Positions 32,194 through 40,732 of a stretch of DNA of 56,494 nucleotides are shown one piece after another. The translations under genes were made by a program, and so were the position numbers. The stretch's first letter is position 1. Each line of letters starts with the position of its first letter. This DNA is from Gammaproteobacteria bacterium (GTDB taxonomy: Bacteria > Pseudomonadota > Gammaproteobacteria > GCA-001735895). The notes under the pieces were generated by a model that was given only the letters and a program-made list of their open reading frames with translations, was not told the origin of the DNA and did not search any database. The DNA lies in assembly GCA_024229615.1 (NCBI GenBank), contig JAAESG010000511.1:1-56494 (forward strand). The letters are read 5' to 3'.

Positions 32194-33771
32194 TCAGGCG
32201 CTACGGCCAAAGTTTTCGCGAGGCAGGAAGATGTTGAACTCTGCACGTATTTTCTGGTCGGTTTCATCGCTGATATGATCTGGGAAATAATTGCCTAGAA
32301 TTTCATTCTTGCTCGCAATCGCCTTCTCCAGCAATACCGGCTTACCTTGCTCGTTCCACTCGTTTGGGCTCAGGCGATCGCCGAGGTCGGGATAAATATA
32401 CTCCGTCTGCATGACTTCGAGCGTTTGCCCCGAACCCAGATAGTGTCCCTTGTTGCCGAGGCAAACATCTTTCAGTACTTCGAAGCTCAGGGTTTGCTCG
32501 TTGACTTCGATTCCCCTGGTAATGCGCAAGGCGGCGCCGAGTACATCGTTGTCGATCAATAAAGATTCAGGACAGGTACTCAGCAGGCTGGCGTACATAC
32601 CGGCCGATTCGTAAATGATATTGGCACCCGATGTGGCCGCGCAAGAAAGTGTATAGGCGCGTTCCGCACCGCCCTGGAAATCGGGAAGCTTGGAGTCAGT
32701 CATACCGCAGGCCGTACCGGTAGGTAATCCAAGGTGATTGCCCATTTGCGCGCAGGCCGATGACAGAATCGCCTGTTCCGGTGAGCCACCACTCATCGCA
32801 CCGGTGCGCAGATCGGAAACGAAGGGCCAGGTTCCGAGGATTGCGGGCGCACCGGGTTTGATCGCATTGACAAACACAAGGCCACCCAGACATTCCGCCC
32901 ATGCCTGTGCCACTGCGCCGGCGAGGCAGGCGGGTGCGGTGGCACCGGATTGGCCTGCCGAAAGCAGCAGGACCGGCATCCCGCCCTCAACCGCAACCTT
33001 GATACAGCCGAGGGCCTCGTCAGCGAATTTCATCGGAGGTACTACATGGCAGCAGGATGCGCTCATGAAAGGGCGTTCACGCCACTTGTCTTCGCCGCCA
33101 GCGATGATATGCAGCATTTTCAAGCCGTCTTCGAGATGATGTGCTTCGGTCCAGCTGGAGCCGATATGTTTGCTTGTACCCATCGCCGCGTTGTACGCGG
33201 TATTGATGTCCATATCGTAGTTGTTGGTGATATCGCGCAATACACAGGTGCGTTGGAACATATGGATGTGCTCGCATCTATCGGTAATGCGAGCCATGTC
33301 GTATAAATCCTGGGCGGTGGTTTCTCGATACTCGTTGTTGCTCGGGTCGGCGATCATCACCGCGGCCCCGGCGGTCGAGAAATGTACCCGTGATCCGCTC
33401 AATTGCAGATCGTGTTTAGGATCCTGCCCATACAGGGTCAGTTCGCGGTTACATTTTTTGAGTGCGTCTTCTACCACGGCTCGTGGAAAGCGCAAGCGTT
33501 TGTCCTCGCCATAGACAGCGCCGACCCCCTGACAGACCTCGATGCAGTATTCATTGGCGTCGGCAAAACCGACCTCTTCGAGGATGCGAAACACGGTGCC
33601 ATTGATCTGTTCGATGTCCGGTTCGGAGAGCGGTTTGAATTGCCCGCCGGATTCGCCGGGGCGTACCGGTTTGAGGTCTTCAGCAAGCGCAGCTTTGCGC
33701 AACGCTATTTTCGCCTCGCGTGCATTGGATCGTCTTGCCATATTGCTTTGCCTCAGGTGCCGAATTTTCAA
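32194..33771 (-). CDS. MttB-family (trimethylamine/quaternary amine) methyltransferase, non-pyrrolysine type
   Basis: 525 aa; CCHVVPPMKFADEALGCIKVAVEGGMPVLLLSAGQSGATAPACLAGAVAQAWAE; continuous without internal TAG. Confidence 0.88.
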   Translation of the reverse strand: MKIRHLRQSNMARRSNAREAKIALRKAALAEDLKPVRPGESGGQFKPLSEPDIEQINGTVFRILEEVGFADANEYCIEVCQGVGAVYGEDKRLRFPRAVVEDALKKCNRELTLYGQDPKHDLQLSGSRVHFSTAGAAVMIADPSNNEYRETTAQDLYDMARITDRCEHIHMFQRTCVLRDITNNYDMDINTAYNAAMGTSKHIGSSWTEAHHLEDGLKMLHIIAGGEDKWRERPFMSASCCHVVPPMKFADEALGCIKVAVEGGMPVLLLSAGQSGATAPACLAGAVAQAWAECLGGLVFVNAIKPGAPAILGTWPFVSDLRTGAMSGGSPEQAILSSACAQMGNHLGLPTGTACGMTDSKLPDFQGGAERAYTLSCAATSGANIIYESAGMYASLLSTCPESLLIDNDVLGAALRITRGIEVNEQTLSFEVLKDVCLGNKGHYLGSGQTLEVMQTEYIYPDLGDRLSPNEWNEQGKPVLLEKAIASKNEILGNYFPDHISDETDQKIRAEFNIFLPRENFGRSA

Positions 33772-33874
33772 GAATTGACAGACTAACAGGGCATTCTCAT
33801 AACAGAGACTATTGGATTCAAGCGATTATTTTTTATAATATGCATTAGTTTTAGTAATCCATATAGCGAATCGA

Positions 33875-34756
33875 ATGCGCCGACGCATGCCACCCCTCAA
33901 CAGTCTCAAATGTTTCGAAGCAGCGGGCCGTTTAATGAGCTTCACCGCAGCCGCCAAAGAACTCAATGTCACCCAGGCAGCAATCAGTCACCAGATCAAG
34001 GTGATTGAGGGATTTCTTGGCCTCTCGCTATTCCAGCGCTATCCTCGTCGACTGGCCTTAACCGAGCCTGGCAAGGCCTTGCTACCCGAGGTCATCGAGG
34101 CCTTCGATCGGCTCTCGCTCGCGATCGGAGCTCTTGGTAACGAGCAGTATTCAAACTTGCTCAGTGTCCGCCTGGCACCTTCCTTTGCGGCGAAGTGGCT
34201 TTCGCCACGGCTCAAGTACTTCTGGTTGCAGTACCCGGAGATCGACCTGTGCCTGTATCATGCGCATGCCGCGGTCGACTTCGAGCGTGAAGAAATCGAT
34301 ATAGCGGTGACCTATGGTAAAGGTGACTGGCCCGGAGTCGTTGTCGACAAATTGCTGAGCCTGGATTTTTTCCCGGTATGCGCGCCAGCGTTTATGCATA
34401 ACGACAAGCCTTTGAACGATGTCAATAATCTGCGTTACTACACATTACTGCACGATGCCAATTACGAATGCTGGCACGGCTGGCTCAATCTGGCCGGTGT
34501 CGAGGGGATTAACGCCGATAAAGGAACGATAATAGACGATACCAATGTGCTGATTCAGGCTGCTATAGACGGGCAGGGGATTGCACTGGGCTCAACTCCC
34601 CTTGTCGAGGATCATCTTGAGGCCGGCAGGCTGATCAAACCATTTGATATAGAACTGGTAAACGACTTCTGTTACTACGTGGTATGCCCACAATCCCATC
34701 TGAAAAATCCCGCGGTGATCGCATTCAAGGAATGGCTACTCAGTCTGGTCGAATAA
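33875..34756 (+). CDS. LysR-family regulator (GcvA-like), divergent from the MttB gene
   Basis: LNSLKCFEAAGRLMSFTAAAKELNVTQAAISHQIKVIEGFLGLSLFQR; start may be the inner Met. Confidence 0.92.
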   Translation: MRRRMPPLNSLKCFEAAGRLMSFTAAAKELNVTQAAISHQIKVIEGFLGLSLFQRYPRRLALTEPGKALLPEVIEAFDRLSLAIGALGNEQYSNLLSVRLAPSFAAKWLSPRLKYFWLQYPEIDLCLYHAHAAVDFEREEIDIAVTYGKGDWPGVVVDKLLSLDFFPVCAPAFMHNDKPLNDVNNLRYYTLLHDANYECWHGWLNLAGVEGINADKGTIIDDTNVLIQAAIDGQGIALGSTPLVEDHLEAGRLIKPFDIELVNDFCYYVVCPQSHLKNPAVIAFKEWLLSLVE

Positions 34757-34794
34757 CAGTATTATGCGCATCCCGTCATTTCCCGGAATGAACC

Positions 34795-35367
34795 ATGCCA
34801 AGCCATGAACAGATGCGCCAGAGCATGCGCAAGAAGCGTGCAGCACTAGACTCAGGTCAACTCGATCGGGCGGCACAGGCACTCGCCACACGTATCCTCG
34901 AACTGGACGAGTATCGGCAGGCTGGGCGCATTGCTGCTTATTTTGCGGTTAATGGTGAAATCGGACTGCAAGCAGTAATTGATCATGCACTGGCCGCGGG
35001 CAAACAAGTGTATTTACCAAACCTGGATCGACATGCCTTACGTTTCTCACCGTATTTCCATGGACAGAGAATGCGTATCAACAATTTCCGTATACCCGAA
35101 CCCGATGTTGACGATGATGAAATGTTATCACCCGATGAACTGGATCTGGTGCTGGCACCCTTGGTTGTTTTTGACAGTCAGCGAAATCGGATTGGTATGG
35201 GTGGCGGATTTTATGATCGCAGTTTTGCTTTTCGCAAGAGCCCCGAACGAAACTCGCCCTGTTTGATCGGGGTCGCACACGAGTGTCAGAAAGTCGATCG
35301 AATTGTCCCGCAAGACTGGGATGTCCAACTGGACATGATGGTTACCGAGCAGGCCGTTTATCGCTAG
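34795..35367 (+). CDS. 5-formyltetrahydrofolate cyclo-ligase
   Basis: MRKKRAAL, LVLAPLVVFDSQRNRIGMGGGFYDR. Confidence 0.93.
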   Translation: MPSHEQMRQSMRKKRAALDSGQLDRAAQALATRILELDEYRQAGRIAAYFAVNGEIGLQAVIDHALAAGKQVYLPNLDRHALRFSPYFHGQRMRINNFRIPEPDVDDDEMLSPDELDLVLAPLVVFDSQRNRIGMGGGFYDRSFAFRKSPERNSPCLIGVAHECQKVDRIVPQDWDVQLDMMVTEQAVYR

Positions 35368-35414
35368 CCTGGATATTTCACCAGTATCCCGACTGGTGAG
35401 AAATGCGGGCTAGC
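35363..35414. repeat. 52-bp REP-like double palindrome
   Basis: GCTAGCC...TTTCACCAGT-atcccg-ACTGGTGAgAAA...GGGCTAGC; inner and outer arms pair. Confidence 0.8.
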
Positions 35415-35416
35415 AG

Positions 35417-35641
35417 TCAGCCGCAACATCCACCGACCTGGCGTCTGGCAATCAGATCGTAGGACTGGGCGCGCGTAATGCCAAACTGGCGTGCGAGCTG
35501 CGCACAGGACTTGTGTTGATATTTGAACAACATCATCGTCTTGTATACGTCCTCGTCTGTCAGATTGCCTGGCAGCGCTTGTCGACGACGGCTATTGCGG
35601 GACTGGCTGAAATGCGTTGCAGTGTAGTTACCGGGGATAGA
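35417..35641 (-). pseudogene. 74-codon open remnant with HTH-like C-terminus, flanked by palindromes
   Basis: manual translation ...RRRQALPGNLTDEDVYKTMMLFKYQHKSCAQLARQFGITRAQSYDLIARRQVGGCCG*; no ATG/GTG/TTG after the upstream in-frame stop until the internal MM. Confidence 0.45.
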
Positions 35642-35674
35642 TCATTTTGTAGCGATAATTTGATTTGTCCCCGG
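35631..35674. repeat. imperfect 44-bp palindrome CCGGGGATAGATCA...TTGATTTGTCCCCGG
   Basis: the two arms align with few mismatches on reverse complement. Confidence 0.75.
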
Positions 35675-35678
35675 AGAT

Positions 35679-36536
35679 CTAGAAGTTGTATTTGCCCGCG
35701 GAGTAGAGCTTGGCAGCTTTTTCCCAAACCGGGCCGGGTTTCCCGTCTCCGACCGGCTTGCCGTCGAGTTTGACCACCGGAACTACTTCCTTGCTCGAAC
35801 TTGAAATCCAGACTTCATCGGCATCCCAGACTTCATCTCGGGTGATGGCGCGTTCCTCGACCGGGATTGTACCGTCGGTGTGCAAAACGGCCAGCAGCAG
35901 CTGGCGTGTGATGCCGGGTAGTATCTGGTTATCGAGCACTGGAGTAGCGACCACACCGTCTTTCACGACGTAGGCATTACAGGCGCCGCATTCGGTCAAT
36001 TCGTTATTTTCATTGAACAGCAGGATTTCACCATCGCCCATACTATGGCCTTGTTGATAATGCATGACGTTGCCGAGCAATGAAATCGACTTGATGTTGC
36101 AACGGTCCCAGCGCATATCCTGACCGGTGGAACAGGTATAAGGCGTTATCTGATCCCGCGACGGAACCGGAGGTGCGGGAATCTCGAAAGCATAGCCGAA
36201 CACGGTCGGCTCGATGCCTTCGGGATAGGCGTGATGCCGTTTGTTGTCTGCGCCTCGCGTAATGTGGAGATAAATGCCGAGGTTGCCATTGCCATTTTTT
36301 TCCAGCAACGAAGTGCACAATTCACGCCACTGATCGTCGCTCCAGTCGAGATTGATCTCGATGGCTTGCAGACCGTCCTTCATGCGTGCGATATGCGGGC
36401 CGTAGCCTACCATCTTGCCATCGTAGGACGGAATGACTTCATAGATGCCGTCACCGAACAGAAAACCGCGGTCCATCGGAGAAATCCGGGCCTCTTCCAG
36501 TGGCATGTATTCGCCGTTTAAATATGCAATCGTCAT
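35679..36536 (-). CDS. class IV aminotransferase, D-amino-acid transaminase-like
   Basis: YLNGEYMPLEEARISPMDRGFLFGDGIYEVIP, CNIKSISLLGNVM, ELTECGACNAYVV, LPGITRQLLL. Confidence 0.88.
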   Translation of the reverse strand: MTIAYLNGEYMPLEEARISPMDRGFLFGDGIYEVIPSYDGKMVGYGPHIARMKDGLQAIEINLDWSDDQWRELCTSLLEKNGNGNLGIYLHITRGADNKRHHAYPEGIEPTVFGYAFEIPAPPVPSRDQITPYTCSTGQDMRWDRCNIKSISLLGNVMHYQQGHSMGDGEILLFNENNELTECGACNAYVVKDGVVATPVLDNQILPGITRQLLLAVLHTDGTIPVEERAITRDEVWDADEVWISSSSKEVVPVVKLDGKPVGDGKPGPVWEKAAKLYSAGKYNF

Positions 36537-36692
36537 AGGTACCTCTGATGGTTGAACAACAGCCTAAAATGGCCCGCAAGTTAAGCAGAAACCTCGCCTG
36601 CCGGAATAGAGCCACAATGCGAAAATCATCATACCAGAACGTATACTAGCCTTACCTGACCCTTGCTTCAGCCTCTGAAACCGTTTCAGGCT

Positions 36693-37559
36693 TCAATCAG
36701 CAAAGCCGCAGACACGTCTCAGGTCGAGTAAAACAGATTCTCCTTCACTGACGTCAAGCCCGTCCTCGGTCAACTGGTTGATCCGGGTTACGCCATCCAC
36801 GCTGCCGAGTTCGGAGATGTACCTGAGGATATCGAGGGGCACGATTTCGGCGAGTAAATCGCGCTGATTCCAGACCGACAGGAATGAAATGATACCGTAG
36901 GCACCCCAGTTTGAAACATCGGCGATGATCAGTTCATCACAAGTTGTCGTTGCTGGAACGATATTCAAACCCTGCAGTGCGGCGGCGACATTGCCCATAC
37001 CGATCTCATTGCCACCGTCACCAATGGCAATGGTGGGGCAATCGCTCTGCTCCATAAAGGTATCGAAGCAGGCGGTATGTTCACTAATGCTTTCACCGCG
37101 CATATTATAATAATCGCCATCCGCAGCCTGTCCGGGTCGTTCAATCGAAATGATCGCATCGGGATGGAAATGCTCGAGTGCATCCTGGGCTTCGTGTTCC
37201 CGTTTATCGTGGTCGCCGACTCTGATTTCATGAACCCTGTATTTTGCAGCGAGTACCTGGGAAAGCGGGCGACCGCAGATGATATGCGGTGTCGCACCCA
37301 GTTTTTCGAAGGCTTCATACATCGCGATAGCGCCGACCGGCCCATCGGTTTCAAATGTTTTAACCACTGGAAAACCGGTCCCGATCAAAATGTTGCCCTG
37401 GCATTGCTGTAGCAAGCGAGCCGCACGCATGCAGTAGCCTTCGCTGAGATGAGGCTGCACCGTTTTCATACCGCGCAGGTTGCGCGCTACCAGGATATCT
37501 TCGATAGTGCAACTTAACGCCAGATCTTCGCTTTCATTCATTGGTTTATCGCTCAGCAA
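36693..37559 (-). CDS. DUF4392 protein, homologous to the C-terminal half of D-glutamate cyclase
   Basis: ILIGTGFPVVKTFETDGPVGAIAMYEAFEKLG, SIERPGQAADGDYYNMRGESIS, AIGDGGNEIGMGNV. Confidence 0.8.
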   Translation of the reverse strand: MLSDKPMNESEDLALSCTIEDILVARNLRGMKTVQPHLSEGYCMRAARLLQQCQGNILIGTGFPVVKTFETDGPVGAIAMYEAFEKLGATPHIICGRPLSQVLAAKYRVHEIRVGDHDKREHEAQDALEHFHPDAIISIERPGQAADGDYYNMRGESISEHTACFDTFMEQSDCPTIAIGDGGNEIGMGNVAAALQGLNIVPATTTCDELIIADVSNWGAYGIISFLSVWNQRDLLAEIVPLDILRYISELGSVDGVTRINQLTEDGLDVSEGESVLLDLRRVCGFAD

Positions 37560-38488
37560 AGTTGCACCGGTGTGCGTTCATATCGTGCACGTTCCAGGCA
37601 GTGAATATTGTGTGCCTGTTCAATGCTGATCGCTTCGAATCGCACGATTGATCCTGGTGACAGTTGTGACAGTCGCGCAGTGTCCTGTGGAATAACCGCT
37701 CCGATCTTCGGATAACCGCCGATGGTCTGGCGATCGTTCATTAATACGATGGGTTGACCGTCAGCCGGGATCTGGATGGCTCCATGGCAAATGCCTTCAG
37801 ATAACATGCCGACGATATCAGATTGCACGGTTTCGCCTTCGAGGCGAAAACCCATGCGATCACAGCGTTCGCTCAAGCGGTACTCGGTATTGAAAAAACG
37901 CCATTGTTGCAATGGAGCAAACGCAGCCTGCTGGTAGCCGGGTACGACGCGTAACCTGGCATAGTCCGCGTAGACAGGTTGATCAGCCTGCGCAAGACGG
38001 CTATGACCGGTCATTTTAGCGTCGTTGCAGGGCAGGCAGTCGCCGGCCTGCAGCTTGTCACCGTTGAGACCACCGATTTTTTCTCGTAGTACGGTTGAAC
38101 TGCTGCCAAAACTGGGGGAAATTTCGAAACCGCCACGAACCGCAAGGTAACAGCGTGTGCCAGCGGTGGTAAATCCAATCTCAAGTTTGTCACCGCTGTG
38201 TATGTCTCGTGTTTGCCAGAGGGGAATCGTGTTGCCGTTGAGCTTGCAGGGTGCCTGTGCGCCGGTAATTACGAAACATGTATCGGTTTCGGATTCGATC
38301 ACAAGGCCGCCAAAGCTGACCTCGAGGCAGGTGTCATTGCCATCATTGCCAAGTAAACGATTGGCCCAATCAAATGCTTCCGTATCGAGTGGGCCGCCCG
38401 TGGTCAGTCCGAGGTTGTGCACACCGAAACGACCACGATCGTGCAACAGGCTCAACAACCCCGGCTGTTTGACCGCGAAACCGTTCAC
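37553..38488 (-). CDS. pxpC: 5-oxoprolinase subunit C (KipA family)
   Basis: QPGLLSLLHDRGRFGVHNLGLTTGGPLDTEAFDWANRLLGN, YRLSERCDRMGFRLEG. Confidence 0.93.
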   Translation of the reverse strand: MNGFAVKQPGLLSLLHDRGRFGVHNLGLTTGGPLDTEAFDWANRLLGNDGNDTCLEVSFGGLVIESETDTCFVITGAQAPCKLNGNTIPLWQTRDIHSGDKLEIGFTTAGTRCYLAVRGGFEISPSFGSSSTVLREKIGGLNGDKLQAGDCLPCNDAKMTGHSRLAQADQPVYADYARLRVVPGYQQAAFAPLQQWRFFNTEYRLSERCDRMGFRLEGETVQSDIVGMLSEGICHGAIQIPADGQPIVLMNDRQTIGGYPKIGAVIPQDTARLSQLSPGSIVRFEAISIEQAHNIHCLERARYERTPVQLC

Positions 38489-39162
38489 AATTCACCACCC
38501 TGGGCGAGGAACTCATCGCGGCTGACAGCCTGGAAACGGATGCGATCGCCGACCTTGACCGGCATGGTCGGATTGTTATCGGGATCAAACATGCGGGTCG
38601 GACAGAGTCCGATCAGGTTCCAGCCACCCGGTGAGACCGCGGGGTAGACGGCGGTCTGGCGATCCGCAATGGCAACTGCGCCCCGCGGGACTTTTTGTCT
38701 CGGTGTCGCCAGGCGCGGCGCCGCGATGCGTTCGTCGACTTCGCCGAGATAAGCAAATCCAGGCGCAAAACCTATGGCATAGACTCTATATTCCCGCTGC
38801 TGGTGAATTTCGATGACGTTTTCGATGCTGATTTGACCGCGTTGCGCAATGATTTCCAGATCCGGACCTGACTCGAGACTGTAATATGCTGGCAATGTGA
38901 TTAACTCGCCCGCCGATGCATCCAGGCTTTGCAGGCTGTGTAACGCTGCCCGTAGTTTTTGTTTGACTGCGAAGTGATCGCTGAGATCGAGATCGAAAAT
39001 AACCAGCAGCGATGCATAGGATGGCACCAGATCGACGATCCAGTCCTGCATGCTCGCGTGTATATTGCTGACCGCCGCCTGGATTTGTGCGGAAACTTCG
39101 GCACTGGTTTGTTCGGCAAAGTACACGATGAACGCGTTTTGCCCTGCGATCTCGATTTTCAT
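38485..39162 (-). CDS. pxpB: 5-oxoprolinase subunit B (KipI family)
   Basis: YRVYAIGFAPGFAYLGEVDERIAAPRLATPRQKVPRGAVAIADRQTAVYPAVSPGGWNLIG. Confidence 0.93.
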   Translation of the reverse strand: MKIEIAGQNAFIVYFAEQTSAEVSAQIQAAVSNIHASMQDWIVDLVPSYASLLVIFDLDLSDHFAVKQKLRAALHSLQSLDASAGELITLPAYYSLESGPDLEIIAQRGQISIENVIEIHQQREYRVYAIGFAPGFAYLGEVDERIAAPRLATPRQKVPRGAVAIADRQTAVYPAVSPGGWNLIGLCPTRMFDPDNNPTMPVKVGDRIRFQAVSRDEFLAQGGEL

Positions 39163-39169
39163 GACGTGC

Positions 39170-39913
39170 TCAGGAATGAATTATCTTGCGAATCTGTTTA
39201 ATCGCGGCGACGCCTTCTTCGTTGTCGCCGTGGACACACAGCGTGTCGGGTTTTAGCTCGAGTGCATTACCGCTGAGCGTGGTGACCGTACCCTGGTTGC
39301 ATATTTGTTCTACCTGGGCCAGCATTTTTTCCCGCGTATGCACCGCGCCTGGTTTGGCGCGCGACAACAACTTGCCATCATCGTCATAGCATCGATCGGC
39401 GAAGGCTTCGAACCACAGCTCGATGCCATGTGCGGCGGCTTCGTTGCGGTGTTGATCAGCCTCTGGTGTGGCCTGCAACATCAGGCGTACAGGCTTGTGA
39501 AAATCTGCGATTGCCTGCAAGATCGGGGCACGCACGGCCTCGCGCGACATCATGTCATTGTAAAGTGCACCATGGGGTTTTACGTAGGCGAGTTCGAGAC
39601 CCTGGATTTGTGCCATGCCTTCGAGCGCAGCGATCTGGTAGTGCATGAAGGCGGATATTTCTTCGCCAGAACAGTGCATCGGTCGACGTCCGAAGCCAAC
39701 GAGATCGGGGTAGGCCGGATGTGCACCGACCATGACTTTATTCTGTTTTGCCATGGCGAGAGTTTTTTCCATCACCAGGGGATCACCACCATGAAAGCCG
39801 CAAGCGATATTAGCCTGATCGATATGCGGCATGACTTCATCGTCACGACCCATTTTCCAGGAGCCGTAGCTTTCGCCTAGATCACAATTGAGCATTAACA
39901 TGGTTATCTCCAC
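39170..39913 (-). CDS. pxpA: 5-oxoprolinase subunit A (LamB/YcsF family)
   Basis: LNCDLGESYGSWKMGRDDEVMPHIDQANIACGFHGGDP, VGAHPAYPDLVGFGRR; start may be an inner Met. Confidence 0.95.
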   Translation of the reverse strand: MEITMLMLNCDLGESYGSWKMGRDDEVMPHIDQANIACGFHGGDPLVMEKTLAMAKQNKVMVGAHPAYPDLVGFGRRPMHCSGEEISAFMHYQIAALEGMAQIQGLELAYVKPHGALYNDMMSREAVRAPILQAIADFHKPVRLMLQATPEADQHRNEAAAHGIELWFEAFADRCYDDDGKLLSRAKPGAVHTREKMLAQVEQICNQGTVTTLSGNALELKPDTLCVHGDNEEGVAAIKQIRKIIHS

Positions 39914-40702
39914 TTACATCACGGCAAGGTGACTATTGGGTAAATCCGATACCAGCATGCATCCCGGTGAGTGCGTGATACAAAAAGGTGGACGCGCCTG
40001 TTCGACGGCCACCTGGGGGGTAACGCCACAGGCCCAGAAAACCGGCACTTCGTCGTCATGTATGGTAACGGCATCACCGAATTCAGGTTGGTGGATATCG
40101 CGAATGCCTATTTTGCCGGGATCACCGAAATGTACCGGTGCACCGTGTACTGCCGGAAAGCGGGTGCAAATCTGAATTGCGCGAATGGCGTCGGATGGAA
40201 TCATCGGGCGCATGCTGACCACCATTTTACTGGCAAAACGACCCGCGCTATTACAATCGATATCGGTGCGATACATGGGTACGTTAACTCCTTCACTGAC
40301 ATTGCGAATTTCGAGGCCATCGTCGATCAACGCTTCTTCGAAAGAAAATGAACAACCCAGTACGAATGACACCAGATCGTCGCGCCAGATGTCACTGATA
40401 TCATTTTGTTCATTAACGAGTTCGCCATTTTCAAAAATCCGGTAGCTTGGAATATCACTACGGATGTCCAGGTCCTGCCCCAGTTTTGGAATGCGATAGT
40501 CGCCAGGCTTCGAAGCCATGCCGATCAACGGACAGGGTTTGGGATTCGCCTGGCAAAACTGCAGGAACTCATTGGCATAGTCGGCAGGCAGAATGCACAG
40601 ATTGCCCTGTACGAAACCACGCGAGTAGCCGGAAGTGTTGCTGCTGAATTCGCCACTACGGATTTTATGGCGTAGCTCGAGAGGAGAGATATTCTGTTTC
40701 AT
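39914..40702 (-). CDS. DUF1445/YcsI-family putative hydro-lyase, homologous to the N-terminal half of D-glutamate cyclase
   Basis: [90 protein letters not shown]. Confidence 0.88.
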   Translation of the reverse strand: MKQNISPLELRHKIRSGEFSSNTSGYSRGFVQGNLCILPADYANEFLQFCQANPKPCPLIGMASKPGDYRIPKLGQDLDIRSDIPSYRIFENGELVNEQNDISDIWRDDLVSFVLGCSFSFEEALIDDGLEIRNVSEGVNVPMYRTDIDCNSAGRFASKMVVSMRPMIPSDAIRAIQICTRFPAVHGAPVHFGDPGKIGIRDIHQPEFGDAVTIHDDEVPVFWACGVTPQVAVEQARPPFCITHSPGCMLVSDLPNSHLAVM

Positions 40703-40732
40703 GTTTGACCGATATCAGTTTTATACGGCGTT

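Noticed and set aside
32194-33771. Possible pyrrolysine (in-frame TAG) in the MttB homologue
   Set aside because: The frame is full length without an internal stop, so it is the non-pyrrolysine type.
34757-34794. 6S RNA (ssrS) upstream of the 5-formyl-THF cyclo-ligase gene, as in many gammaproteobacteria
   Set aside because: Only 38 bp separates the LysR stop from the start codon; no room for 6S RNA.
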